A DNA stretch of 64,000 nucleotides from Bradyrhizobium lablabi (lineage in GTDB: Bacteria; Pseudomonadota; Alphaproteobacteria; Rhizobiales; Xanthobacteraceae), in the NCBI RefSeq assembly GCF_018129385.1, contig NZ_JAFCLN010000010.1, positions 176,652 to 240,651 on the forward strand, read 5' to 3'. Below the pieces are notes generated by a model, which saw only the letters and a program-made list of their open reading frames with translations, was not told the DNA's origin and ran no database searches. Made by a program: the position numbers and the translations under genes. Every line of letters starts with the position of its first letter. Position 1 is the stretch's first letter. This document shows, in pieces, positions 52,035 through 61,369 of this stretch.

Positions 52035-52385
52035 ATGCAGTATCTGCTGATGATCTACCAGAACGAAGCCGAACTCGGCAAAATCGACGCGGCGGGGCGC
52101 AAGGCGATGACGGGGGAATATGGTGCGTTCACTCAGTCCATCGTCCAGAGCGGCCATTTCAAGGCTGGCGACGGCCTCCAGCCGACGATGACGGCAACCA
52201 CGGTGCGGGTCCGGGACGGCAAGACCCTGACGACCGATGGTCCGTTTGCGGAAACCCGCGAGCAGCTCGCCGGCTACTATCTGATCGAGGCCAAGGATCT
52301 CGATACCGCGATCGCGATCGCCGCGCGGATTCCCGGCGCCAGGACAGGCTCGGTCGAGGTCAGGCCGGTCATGATTTATGACTGA
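52035..52385 (+). CDS. YciI/DGPF domain protein
   Basis: This 116-residue protein has the motif TDGPFAETREQLAGYYLIEA near residues 68-87, the DGPF/YCII signature, and starts MQYLLMIYQNEAE. Proteins of this type are regularly encoded next to ECF42 sigma factors, which activate them. The neighbour in this window is exactly such a sigma factor. Biochemical role unknown. Confidence 0.92.
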   Translation: MQYLLMIYQNEAELGKIDAAGRKAMTGEYGAFTQSIVQSGHFKAGDGLQPTMTATTVRVRDGKTLTTDGPFAETREQLAGYYLIEAKDLDTAIAIAARIPGARTGSVEVRPVMIYD

Positions 52386-52394
52386 GTATTGAGT

Positions 52395-52492
52395 GTCGTT
52401 CCGGGGCGCGCGAAGCGCGAACTATGGTGCGCTATTGCGCACCTGAGAACCTCGAGATTCCGGGTTCGTCCTTCGGACGCCCCGGAATGACG
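52395..52492. repeat. Palindromic repeat, family C copy 4
   Basis: It has variant ends GTCGTTCCGGGGCGCG and CGCCCCGGAATGACG, with TGCGCTATTGCGCA and a degraded centre. It lies between the DGPF gene and the sigma factor gene, so the two may still be co-transcribed. Confidence 0.75.
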
Positions 52493-52512
52493 AGGGGTCA
52501 GAGTCGAGGCAA

Positions 52513-53769
52513 ATGATTTCCACCGAGATCGAGAAAATATTCCGCGACGAGGCGGGCAGGGCGCTGGCGACCCTGATCCGCCTCGTCGGCGATTTCGATC
52601 TTGCTGAGGACGCGCTTCAGGACGCATTCGCCGCTGCCCTGGAGCGCTGGGCGGCCGGCGAACGGCCGGACAATCCGCGCGCCTGGCTGGTCAATGTCGG
52701 ACGCAACAAGGCGATCGACCGCATCCGCCGCAACGTCGCCTTTCGCGGCAAGCAGGAGCAGTTTGCGCGTGAACTCGACCTCAACGCCTCTGCGCCATGC
52801 GAGGCGCCGGACGCCACGCTCGACGACGACATGCTGCGGCTGATCTTCACGTGCTGTCATCCCTCCTTTGCGCCGGAGGTGCAGGTGGCGCTGACCTTGC
52901 GCACGGTGTGCGGGCTCTCCGCCGCGCAGGTCGCCCGCGCCTTTCTTGTCGGCGAGGATGCGATGGCGCAGCGGCTGCTGCGCGCCAAGCAGAAAATCCG
53001 GCTTGCCGGCATTCCCTACGAAGTGCCCGCGCATGAAGCGCTGGAGCCGCGCCTGCGCGGCGTGCTCGCGGTGATCTATCTGGTCTTCACCGAGGGCTAC
53101 GCGGCGACCTCGGGCCAAGACCTGATGCGGCCGGATCTTTCGCGCGAAGCGATCCGGCTGGCGCGGCTGCTGGACGGCTTGATCCCCGGCCGTGGTGAGA
53201 TCAAGGGATTACTGGCGCTGATGCTGCTGCATGATGCGCGCCGCGCCGGACGCGAGACTGCCGGCGGTGACATCGTGCTGCTTGAAGAGCAGGACCGCTC
53301 ACTGTGGGATGCGGGCCAGATTGCTGAGGGACTTCAACTGGTCGAAGACGCGCTGCGGCTGCCCGGTCAGGCGCAATCCTATGCCGTGCAAGCCGCGATT
53401 GCCGCGCTGCATGCCCGCGCCCCGAGCTATGAGGATACCGACTGGCCGCAGATTGCGGGACTCTATGAAGTGCTGCTGCGGATCAGCCCGTCACCGGTGA
53501 TCGAGCTCAACCACGCTGCCGCGGTGTCGATGGTGGACGGACCGGCACGGGCGCTTGACCTGATCGATGCGCTGGAGGCGCGGGGCACGCTGAGGGGTTA
53601 CGAATTGCTGCCTGCGGTGCGCGCCGATTTGTTGCGCCGGCTCGGCCGTCATGATGCCGCGCGCAGCGCGTATCTGGCGGCGACTGCAGCGACGCAACTT
53701 GAACCGCTGCGGCGGCTTTATGCGCGACGAATGGCCGAGATGGATCGTCTTGCGGCTCAAGCGAGCTGA
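52513..53769 (+). CDS. ECF42-type RNA polymerase sigma factor
   Basis: This 418-residue sigma factor has sigma region 2 near residues 10-75 (LVGDFDLAEDALQDAFAAALE, NPRAWLVNVGRNKAIDRIRR) and region 4 near 115-165 (LTLRTVCGLSAAQVARAFLV). The long C-terminal extension of about 230 residues contains LLALMLLHDARR and helical repeats of TPR type. This extension replaces an anti-sigma factor and characterises the ECF42 group (DUF6596). The adjacent DGPF gene is its usual target. The signal is unknown. Confidence 0.93.
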   Translation: MISTEIEKIFRDEAGRALATLIRLVGDFDLAEDALQDAFAAALERWAAGERPDNPRAWLVNVGRNKAIDRIRRNVAFRGKQEQFARELDLNASAPCEAPDATLDDDMLRLIFTCCHPSFAPEVQVALTLRTVCGLSAAQVARAFLVGEDAMAQRLLRAKQKIRLAGIPYEVPAHEALEPRLRGVLAVIYLVFTEGYAATSGQDLMRPDLSREAIRLARLLDGLIPGRGEIKGLLALMLLHDARRAGRETAGGDIVLLEEQDRSLWDAGQIAEGLQLVEDALRLPGQAQSYAVQAAIAALHARAPSYEDTDWPQIAGLYEVLLRISPSPVIELNHAAAVSMVDGPARALDLIDALEARGTLRGYELLPAVRADLLRRLGRHDAARSAYLAATAATQLEPLRRLYARRMAEMDRLAAQAS

Positions 53770-53820
53770 TTGTCAGCCCCATTCGCGTGGCGCGACAACC
53801 CTGCTTGTCTGCGGCGACTG

Positions 53821-53888
53821 CCCCTCACCCCGGTCCTCAAAGAGCAAGCTTGTCGCTCGCTCTCCCCCATGATGACGGGGTGAGGGGG
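53821..53888. repeat. Palindromic element between sigma factor and amidase genes
   Basis: CCCCTCACCCCG and CGGGGTGAGGGG pair across about 44 bases that include AGAGCAAGCTTGTCGCTCGCT. It lies between convergent genes and could terminate both. Confidence 0.6.
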
Positions 53889-53907
53889 CTCGCCGCCGCT
53901 GCGGTAT

Positions 53908-54690
53908 CTAGCTCTTCGCCACGTTCGTCGCCTCCGCTGGCAGGCTGGACAGCAACGCGTGCAGCGTTGCCATGGTCGAATGATCGGCAACGCCATCGAC
54001 CCGCGCGGGACGGAAATGGCGCTGGAAGGCGGCAACCACTTCCATGGTGGCGCCGTCAAACTTGCCGCTGGTCGGAATGCCGTAGCCGTATCTGGCGAAT
54101 GCGGCCTGCATGTTGGCGACGCCGTCGCTGATCGCCCCCAGCTTGAGCGAATCGCCGCGCACGATCGGCGCCGGCTGCACCCAGTGCCCGACGCCGGAAT
54201 TGGCCAGCGAATGCCACGGAAATTTTTCGCCGGGATCCTTCTTGCGCGCCGGCGCGACGTCGGAATGGGCGAGCACGCGATGCGAGGGGATGTCGCGGCG
54301 GAGCATGATGCCACGGCACAGCGCGATCACGGCCGCGATCTGGCGCAGCGGAAAATCCGGATAGCCCCAATCGTGACCGCGGTTGACGATCTCGATGCCG
54401 ATCGAGCAGGAATTGATGTCTTCCTCACCGGCCCAGTACGACACGCCGGCATGCCAGGCGCGCTTGGCTTCCGGCACGCATTGCACGATGCGGCCGTCTT
54501 CCAGCACGATGTAATGCGCGGAGACGTCGGTGCCGGGCGTGCAGAGCTGTGCGATCGCGCCTTCCACATCGGGCATGCCGGTGTAGTGCAAGAGGATCAT
54601 GTCGGGTAGCCGGCCCTTGTTGCGGTCGCCGTAATTCGCCGACGGAATCACGTCGGATGCGATCGAGGAATCCGGGGTAAACGCCTTCAT
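53908..54690 (-). CDS. N-acetylmuramoyl-L-alanine amidase with peptidoglycan-binding domain
   Basis: This 260-residue amidase of the AmpD/AmiD type (Amidase_2) has zinc ligands in ILLHYTGMPD near residue 33 and in RVLAHSDVAPARKKDPGEKF near 141-160. The C-terminal 70 residues form a PG_binding_1 domain (GKFDGATMEVVAAFQRHF near 213-230). It cleaves the amide between muramic acid and the peptide. No signal peptide is visible from this start; an upstream in-frame ATG (54768) adds 26 residues and is also unlike a signal. It lies upstream of, and divergent from, the dcw cluster. Confidence 0.85.
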   Translation of the reverse strand: MKAFTPDSSIASDVIPSANYGDRNKGRLPDMILLHYTGMPDVEGAIAQLCTPGTDVSAHYIVLEDGRIVQCVPEAKRAWHAGVSYWAGEEDINSCSIGIEIVNRGHDWGYPDFPLRQIAAVIALCRGIMLRRDIPSHRVLAHSDVAPARKKDPGEKFPWHSLANSGVGHWVQPAPIVRGDSLKLGAISDGVANMQAAFARYGYGIPTSGKFDGATMEVVAAFQRHFRPARVDGVADHSTMATLHALLSSLPAEATNVAKS

Positions 54691-54768
54691 GTCCGCGGTG
54701 CCCTTTGGAATCGGGAGGGCGCGTTGACGCTTTGAATCGATACCAACAGACGCGAACGAACCGGACAT

Positions 54769-55232
54769 TATGATAACCCAAACCGGGCTAGAACAACGGC
54801 AGAAAACAATGGACGTTTACTATTCCTTTACGATCTCGCGATGGCAATGCAGGAAGTTGGCTGCGGTTTCGCATTTTGGCGAAGTGTGTGCAGGGTGCAT
54901 CACCTCTTCCCGGGCATATGCGCGTCGATCAGCGCGAAAAAGCCGCGGCACTCCATCAACGCTTTCTTAAGGCTAAGTGCCGTTACTAAGTGGTGAAGAG
55001 CCGAACCGTTTTTGGGGGAGGCAAGGCCCTCTTTCACGCTCGAAATCGCATGGCAGCCCAGCCAATTCCTTCGAAAGAACAGGATTTGCGGCCTGCGGCG
55101 GGAAGCAGTGGCCATGGTGTGCGGCGGCTTTTCGCATCGAAAGGCGCGGCAAAGCGCAGAGAATTGAGACGCCATGGGCCCGTCAGCGTCCAAGTTCCGC
55201 TCCCGACGCCGGTTCGATCAGGCGGCGCGCGC
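54769..55232. other. Non-coding gap before the dcw cluster
   Basis: No convincing gene is present in about 460 bases. I looked for mraZ, which precedes rsmH in many bacteria, and found nothing like it. The left part is AT-richer than average, so the dcw promoter probably lies here. No clear -35/-10 pair or CtrA box was found. Confidence 0.5.
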
Positions 55233-56222
55233 ATGACCGATTCGCGCCATATCTCCGTGCTCGGCCGCGAGGCGATCGAATGGCTCGCGCCGCGCGCGGG
55301 CGGCATTTTTGTCGACGCGACTTTTGGCGCCGGCGGTTACAGCCGCGCGATTCTCGAGGTGCCGGGAACCCGGGTCATCGGCATCGATCGCGATCGCACC
55401 GCGATCGCCGGCGGGTTCGACCTCGTCGACCGCTCGGACGGCCGGCTGACGCTGGTGGAGGACCGCTTCTCCAATCTGGCCGAGGTCTGCGCGGCGCAAG
55501 GCGCCGATCGCGTCGACGGCGTCGTGATGGATATCGGCGTCTCCTCCATGCAGCTCGACCAGGCCGAGCGTGGTTTTTCGTTCCGGCTCGGCGGCCCGCT
55601 CGACATGCGGATGGGGCAATCGGGGCCATCAGCAGCGGATGTGGTGGCGAAGGCGTCCGAGGCGGACCTCGCCAACATCATCTACATTTTTGGCGAAGAG
55701 CGTCATTCCCGCCGCGTCGCGCGCGCGATCGTTGCGGCACGCAAGGAAGCGCCTGTTACGACAACGCAGGCGCTCGCCGACATCGTCGGCAAGGTGGTGC
55801 GCTCCAAGCCGAACGAGATCCATCCGGCGACGCGAACATTTCAGGCGCTGCGTATCTTCGTCAACGAAGAGCTCGATGAATTGCACGAGGCGCTGTCGGC
55901 GGCCGAGCGCGTGCTGAAGCCGGGCGGACGGCTGGTGGTCGTCTCCTTCCATTCGTTGGAAGACCGCATCGTCAAAAATTTTCTCGCCGAGCGCGGTAAG
56001 GCCAGCGGCGGATCGCGGCATCTGCCGGAAGTGGTGCAGGCGGCATCCAGCTTCAGGATTTTAACCAAGCGCCCGGTGATCCCCGGAGATGCCGAGGTGG
56101 CGGCCAATCCGCGCGCGCGCTCGGCCAAGCTGCGCGCGGCGGAACGCACCGATGCTCCGGCGCACGGCGAAGGCGGATTGCCGGCCTGGCCGACGCTGGC
56201 CGGCGTGATGAGGGGAGGCTGA
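55233..56222 (+). CDS. rsmH: 16S rRNA (cytosine(1402)-N(4))-methyltransferase
   Basis: RsmH (MraW) methylates C1402 in the ribosomal decoding centre. The 329-residue protein has the SAM-binding motif FVDATFGAGGYSRAIL near residues 26-41, GVVMDIGVSSMQLDQAERGFS near 98-118 and VVVSFHSLEDRIVKNFL near 236-252. It is the first gene of the division/cell-wall cluster here. The ATG at 55233 gives normal length. Only two bases separate its stop from ftsL. Confidence 0.95.
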   Translation: MTDSRHISVLGREAIEWLAPRAGGIFVDATFGAGGYSRAILEVPGTRVIGIDRDRTAIAGGFDLVDRSDGRLTLVEDRFSNLAEVCAAQGADRVDGVVMDIGVSSMQLDQAERGFSFRLGGPLDMRMGQSGPSAADVVAKASEADLANIIYIFGEERHSRRVARAIVAARKEAPVTTTQALADIVGKVVRSKPNEIHPATRTFQALRIFVNEELDELHEALSAAERVLKPGGRLVVVSFHSLEDRIVKNFLAERGKASGGSRHLPEVVQAASSFRILTKRPVIPGDAEVAANPRARSAKLRAAERTDAPAHGEGGLPAWPTLAGVMRGG

Positions 56223-56224
56223 TC

Positions 56225-56617
56225 ATGCGGATCATCCATCTCCTCGTCGTCGGCATGCTGATCTTTGCGGCGGCCTATGTCTATCGCATCAAGATGGAAT
56301 CGACCTCGCGTGTCGAGCGGGTGCAGCGGCTGAACGCGGAAATCCGCGAGCAGCGCGATGCGATTGCGGTGCTGCGCGCCGAATGGGCCAAGCTCGACGC
56401 GCCGCTGCGGCTACAGGGGATGGCGGAGCGCCATCTGGGATTGAAGCCGATCGTTGCCACGCAATACGACCAGTTGAAGAACTTGCCCGAACGGCCGCCG
56501 AGCCTGGTCAGGCCGGGCGAGCCCGATCCGATCGGGGCCATGATCAACACCATCGAGGCGGCGGCTGACGCGGCGAACGTGACCGGCTCGGTGCCGGCGC
56601 GGGGAGGTCGGCAATGA
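56225..56617 (+). CDS. ftsL: Cell division protein FtsL
   Basis: This 130-residue bitopic membrane protein has one helix near residues 3-20 (IIHLLVVGMLIFAAAYVY), then a coiled coil with NAEIREQRDAIAVLRAEWA, as in FtsL, which bridges FtsB, FtsQ and the FtsW-FtsI pair. It overlaps ftsI by four bases (ATGA). Sequence conservation in this family is low, so position in the cluster is a main reason for the name. Confidence 0.88.
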   Translation: MRIIHLLVVGMLIFAAAYVYRIKMESTSRVERVQRLNAEIREQRDAIAVLRAEWAKLDAPLRLQGMAERHLGLKPIVATQYDQLKNLPERPPSLVRPGEPDPIGAMINTIEAAADAANVTGSVPARGGRQ

Positions 56618-58356
56618 AAGGTCGCACGCCCGCAAAGCCGAGCGAGTCGTGGCGCCATCGACTGGTCCGCAGCCTGCTGTACGGCCGCAATGTCGACCGC
56701 ACCGCAAAGGCGCGTGTCCGCGTCGGGTTCGCGATCCTCGCTTTCGCCGCCGTCTATGCCGTGATCGGCGGGCGGCTGGTGATGTTCGCGGTCGGCGCCG
56801 ACAGCCACGCCGCGCGCCGCGCCGCGTCGCAGGACGCGATTGCGACCGCGCGGCCCGACATCGTCGACCGCAACGGCGAGATCCTGGCGACCGACATCAA
56901 GACGCCGAGCCTGTTCGCCGAGCCGCGCCGTATCATCGACAAGGACGAGGCGATCGAACTTCTGACCGGCGTGCTGCCCGACCTCGACACGATCGAAGTG
57001 CGCGAGCGCCTGTCGTCGAAAAAAGGTTTTGCCTGGCTGAAGCGCGAGATCACGCCGAAGCAGCAGCAGGCCATCCACAAGCTCGGCATCCCCGGCATCG
57101 GCTTCCTGCGCGAGAACAAGCGCGTCTATCCGACCGGCGCCGAAGTTGCTCACCTGATCGGCCTCGTCAACACCGACAACCAGGGCATCGCCGGGATGGA
57201 GAAGTGGCTGGACAATAACGGTCTGGCCGACCTGCACCGCGCGGGCTTTGCCGTCGACCGCTTGCAGAAGCCGGTAGAACTGTCGGTCGACCTGCGCGTG
57301 GAACACGCGCTGCGCGACGAACTCCTCAAGGCCAAGGACAAGTACAAGGCGAAAGCCGCATCCGGACTCGTCTCCAATGTGAAGACCGGCGAGATCGTCG
57401 CGCTGGTGTCGCTGCCGGATTTCGATCCAAACAATCCGAAGGAAGCGCACGATCCTGACCGGATCAACCGCCTCACCACCGGCGTGTTCGAGATGGGCTC
57501 GACCTTCAAGACGCTGACGCTCGCGATGGCGCTCGATTCCGGCAAGGCCAATCTCAACACGCTCTATGATGCGCGCGGCGCGCTGCATTACGGCAAGTTC
57601 GCGATCCACGACACCCATCCGCTCGGCCGCTCGATCACGCTGTCGGAAGTGTTCACCTTCTCCTCCAACGTCGGCGCGGCGCGCGTGGCGCTCAGCCAGG
57701 GCGTCGAAGCGCACAAGGCGTTTTTGAAGAAGGTCGGCCAGCTCGACCGGCTGCGCACCGAACTGCCGGAAAGCACCGCGCCGATCGTTCCCAAGCGCTG
57801 GGGCGATCTCAACACCATCACCATCGCCTTCGGCCACGGCATCGCGGTGGCGCCGCTACAGGCGGTGATGGGCATCAACGCCATGGTCAATGGCGGCCTC
57901 TTGATTCCGCCGACCTTTTTGAAGCGCTCGGAAGAAGACGCCAGGGCGATGGCCAAGAAAGTGATCCGGCCGGAGACCTCGGAGAAAATCCGTTACCTGA
58001 TGCGCCTCAATGCCGAGATTGGAACCGCCAAGAAGGCCGACGTGAAGGGCTATTATATCGGCGGCAAGACCGGCACCTCGGAAAAGGTGGTCAATGGCCG
58101 CTATTCCAAGAAGCAGGTGCTCAATTCCTTCACGGCGATCCTGCCGGCGGACAACCCGCAATACCAGCTCCTGATCATGCTGGACGAGCCGAAGGCACTG
58201 CCGGAGACCCACGGTTTCATCACCTCGGGCTGGAACACGGTGCCGACCGGCGGCAACGTGATCGCCCGCATTGCGCCGCTTCTGGGGGTCGAACCGCGGT
58301 TCGACCTGCCGCCGTCCGACCGCCTCATTCTTGCGACATCAAGGACAACCCAGTAA
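56614..58356 (+). CDS. ftsI: Peptidoglycan transpeptidase FtsI (PBP3)
   Basis: This 580-residue division-specific transpeptidase has an N-terminal membrane helix near 35-57, a pedestal domain (ARPDIVDRNGEILATDI), and then the penicillin-binding domain. Its three motifs are visible: SxxK at S296-K299 (GSTFK), SxN at S350-N352 (SSN) and KTG at K485 (GGKTGTSEK). It cross-links septal peptidoglycan. Overlap with ftsL indicates translational coupling. Confidence 0.95.
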   Translation: MKGRTPAKPSESWRHRLVRSLLYGRNVDRTAKARVRVGFAILAFAAVYAVIGGRLVMFAVGADSHAARRAASQDAIATARPDIVDRNGEILATDIKTPSLFAEPRRIIDKDEAIELLTGVLPDLDTIEVRERLSSKKGFAWLKREITPKQQQAIHKLGIPGIGFLRENKRVYPTGAEVAHLIGLVNTDNQGIAGMEKWLDNNGLADLHRAGFAVDRLQKPVELSVDLRVEHALRDELLKAKDKYKAKAASGLVSNVKTGEIVALVSLPDFDPNNPKEAHDPDRINRLTTGVFEMGSTFKTLTLAMALDSGKANLNTLYDARGALHYGKFAIHDTHPLGRSITLSEVFTFSSNVGAARVALSQGVEAHKAFLKKVGQLDRLRTELPESTAPIVPKRWGDLNTITIAFGHGIAVAPLQAVMGINAMVNGGLLIPPTFLKRSEEDARAMAKKVIRPETSEKIRYLMRLNAEIGTAKKADVKGYYIGGKTGTSEKVVNGRYSKKQVLNSFTAILPADNPQYQLLIMLDEPKALPETHGFITSGWNTVPTGGNVIARIAPLLGVEPRFDLPPSDRLILATSRTTQ

Positions 58357-58413
58357 GCCACTGGGTGCCGCCATTATATTGAGTCTCTGCCAGCGGCCGG
58401 CCGGACTTGAAGA

Positions 58414-59868
58414 ATGAGACTTCGCGACCTCTTCAGCGATGACGCCAAAATCGACCTGCAAAGCGAGGCGATCGACGTCAAGGGCCTTGCCGTCGACAGC
58501 CGTGCGGTGAAGCCGGGCGATCTGTTCTTTGCGCTCGCCGGCAGCAAGACCGACGGCGCGCGCTTTGTCGACGCCGCGATTGCATCGGGCGCGGTTGCGG
58601 TGGCGGGCGAACGCGCGCCCGAGGGATGCCGCGTACCGTTCGTGACGACCGCAAATCCGCGCCGCGCGCTGGCGTTGGCAGCGGCGAAATTTTATCCGCG
58701 GCAGCCTGCGACGATCGCGGCGGTGACCGGCACGAGTGGAAAAACCTCGGTCGCCGCCTTCACGCGGCAGATCTGGCAGGATCTTGGCCATGCCTCCGCC
58801 AGCATCGGCACCATCGGGCTGGTCTCGCCGAAGCGCACCGTCTATGGCTCGCTGACCACGCCGGACCCGATTGCACTGCATAAGCAGCTCGACGAGATCG
58901 CCGGCGAGGGCGTCACGCATCTTGCGTTCGAAGCCTCCTCGCACGGGCTCGACCAGTTCAGGCTCGACGGCGTGCGCATCGCGGCCGGCGGCTTTACCAA
59001 CCTCTCGCGCGACCACATGGACTATCATCCCGACGTGGCGCATTACCTCAATGCAAAGCTGCGGCTGTTCCGCGATCTCGTTGTCGATGGCGGCGCGGCG
59101 GTGATCTCGGCAGATCACGACTGCTCGCAGCAAGTGATCGACGCGGCACGCGCGCGGAAACTGCGCGTCATCGCGATCGGCCGCAAGGCGGATGGCGATC
59201 AGGGCATTCGCCTGGTCGAGGCCAGCATCGACGGCTTTGCGCAAAAACTTGCGATCGAGCATCGCGGTCGCAAGCACGCCATCAAACTGCCGCTGGTCGG
59301 CGAATTCCAGATCGAGAATGCTTTGGTGGCGGCGGGGCTGGCCATCGGCACCGGCAGCGAAGCCGAGAAAGTTTTTGCAAGCATCGAGAAGCTCGAGGGC
59401 GCAAAAGGACGGCTGGAACTTGTCGGCGAGCGCAACGGCGCGCCGGTGTTTGTCGACTATGCGCACAAGCCCGATGCGCTGGAGAAAGCGCTGCAGGCGC
59501 TGCGGCCTTATGCAAAGCGCAAGCTCGTCGTCGTATTCGGCGCCGGCGGCGATCGCGATGCCGGAAAACGTCCGCTGATGGGCGCCATCGCCAGCGAGAA
59601 CGCCGACAGCGTCATCGTCACCGACGATAATCCGCGCAGCGAGAACCCGGCTGCGATCCGCGCCGCCATTCTCGCCGCGGCGAAAGGTGCGAAGGAGATC
59701 GGCGACCGCAACGAGGCGATCCGCGCCGGAATTGCCGCGCTGGAGCCCGGCGATGCGCTTCTCGTTGCGGGCAAGGGTCACGAGACCGGGCAGATCGTCG
59801 GCGACAGGACGCTTCCGTTCAGCGATCACGACGCAGTCGTGGCCGCATTGGCATCGAGGGTGGCATGA
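58414..59868 (+). CDS. murE: UDP-MurNAc-L-Ala-D-Glu:meso-DAP ligase
   Basis: This 484-residue Mur ligase has ATP-binding motif TGTSGKTSVAAFTRQ near residues 108-122. The central motif HLAFEASSHGLDQFRLDG fits MurE. DDNPRSENP near 408-416 contains the DNPR sequence that marks meso-diaminopimelate specificity. It adds the third residue of the stem peptide. It ends in an ATGA overlap with murF. Confidence 0.95.
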   Translation: MRLRDLFSDDAKIDLQSEAIDVKGLAVDSRAVKPGDLFFALAGSKTDGARFVDAAIASGAVAVAGERAPEGCRVPFVTTANPRRALALAAAKFYPRQPATIAAVTGTSGKTSVAAFTRQIWQDLGHASASIGTIGLVSPKRTVYGSLTTPDPIALHKQLDEIAGEGVTHLAFEASSHGLDQFRLDGVRIAAGGFTNLSRDHMDYHPDVAHYLNAKLRLFRDLVVDGGAAVISADHDCSQQVIDAARARKLRVIAIGRKADGDQGIRLVEASIDGFAQKLAIEHRGRKHAIKLPLVGEFQIENALVAAGLAIGTGSEAEKVFASIEKLEGAKGRLELVGERNGAPVFVDYAHKPDALEKALQALRPYAKRKLVVVFGAGGDRDAGKRPLMGAIASENADSVIVTDDNPRSENPAAIRAAILAAAKGAKEIGDRNEAIRAGIAALEPGDALLVAGKGHETGQIVGDRTLPFSDHDAVVAALASRVA

Positions 59869-61247
59869 GCGCGAAGCCGCTATGGACAATTGCCGAAGTC
59901 GCGCATGCGCTCGGGCTGTCGGAAAAATTTCCGGAGACGGCAATCGATTTCGTCACGCAGGATAGCCGCCTCGTCAAACCCGGCTGCCTGTTCGTGGCGC
60001 TGAGCGGCACCCCGAGCGGCGGTTTTATTTCGAGCTTCGCCAGCGCGCGCGACGGCTGGGAATTTGCCGCCAATGCGGAAAAGGCCGGTGCGGTCGCGAT
60101 GATCGTGCCGCACCGGATCGACGGCGTGAGCGTGCCGCAATTGATCGTCAAGGACACGCTGATCGACGGCCTGTGGGCGCTCGGCCGCGCTGCACGGGCG
60201 CGCTTCAATGGCCCCGTGATTGGCCTGACCGGTAGCGCCGGCAAAACCAGCACGAAAGAATTCATCGCCGCCTATCCCGGCGCCTATGCCAGCCCCAGCA
60301 GCTTCAACAATTTCTGGGGCGTGCCGCTGACGCTCTGCAACGCCGATCCTGCCGCCAGCGTGTGGGTGGTCGAGATGGGCATGAACCAGGTCGGCGAAAT
60401 CCTGCGCCTGTCCGAACTTGCGCGGCCGACGGTGGCGCTGGTGGTCAATGTGCAGCCGGTGCATCTGGAAAAGCTCGGCAGCCTGGAGGCGATCCGGCGC
60501 GAGAAGGTGAGTATTGCGCAGGGGCTGCCGAAGGACGGCACGCTGGTGCTCCCGGTCGATGTCAACGCGCCGGAGTGGACAGGAAAAACCATCCGCTTCG
60601 GCGGCGCCTCGGAAGTGCGCGAAGTAAAACACACGCCGCGTGGCGAAAGCTGGGATGTCACAGCCGAGGTCGCCGGCCGGCAGATCGCGTTCGGCCTGAC
60701 ACCCGGCGCGCCGCACCGGCTGCAGAATGCGCTGGCCGCGTTCGCCGCCGTTCATGCCGCCAAGCTCGATCCGGCTGCGCTCGCGCCCAAGCTCGACGAT
60801 GTCGGGATCATGACCGGCCGCGGCGTCGAGCAGACGGTGGCCGGCGCCACCCTGATCGACGACAGCTTTAACGGCAATCCCGCCAGCATGGTCGCAGCCC
60901 TCGACAGCCTGAAGGCGCGCCCGATCGCAAAGGGCCGCCGCATCGCCATCCTCGGCGATATGCTCGAGCTTGGCGACGAGGCGCCGTCCTACCACACCGC
61001 GCTTGCGAAGCATCTCGACGGCATCGACGGCGTCTATTGTGTCGGTCCGCTGATGCATCACCTCTACAGTCTCTTGCCGGGAGATAAGGGCCTTGGCTGG
61101 CATGAGGACCCGGCAACCCTCGAACCGCAGGACGTCGCAAAACTGCTGCGCGGCGGCGATGTCGTGGTGGTCAAGGGCAGCAAGAAGATGTTTTGGGTGA
61201 ACAAGTTCGTGCCGAGGCTGGTGGCTGCACTACAAGCGAAGGCATGA
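59865..61247 (+). CDS. murF: UDP-MurNAc-tripeptide:D-Ala-D-Ala ligase
   Basis: This 460-residue Mur ligase has ATP-binding motif GLTGSAGKTSTKEFIAAYP near residues 120-138, then SVWVVEMGMNQVGEI near 164-178 and IDDSFNGNPASMVAALDSL near 331-349, typical of MurF. It adds D-Ala-D-Ala to the stem peptide. It overlaps murE by four bases; 122 bases separate it from mraY. Confidence 0.95.
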   Translation: MSAKPLWTIAEVAHALGLSEKFPETAIDFVTQDSRLVKPGCLFVALSGTPSGGFISSFASARDGWEFAANAEKAGAVAMIVPHRIDGVSVPQLIVKDTLIDGLWALGRAARARFNGPVIGLTGSAGKTSTKEFIAAYPGAYASPSSFNNFWGVPLTLCNADPAASVWVVEMGMNQVGEILRLSELARPTVALVVNVQPVHLEKLGSLEAIRREKVSIAQGLPKDGTLVLPVDVNAPEWTGKTIRFGGASEVREVKHTPRGESWDVTAEVAGRQIAFGLTPGAPHRLQNALAAFAAVHAAKLDPAALAPKLDDVGIMTGRGVEQTVAGATLIDDSFNGNPASMVAALDSLKARPIAKGRRIAILGDMLELGDEAPSYHTALAKHLDGIDGVYCVGPLMHHLYSLLPGDKGLGWHEDPATLEPQDVAKLLRGGDVVVVKGSKKMFWVNKFVPRLVAALQAKA

Positions 61248-61369
61248 TTCGCACTGCGAATCTTGCAAACTTTCGATCCGCCATGACTCGCGCTTGTCGC
61301 AAGGCCATGGTTAAAGGGCGTCTCGCTTTCCCGGCAAGGCCGCGCATGTCGCGGCATGGGGCATACTGA

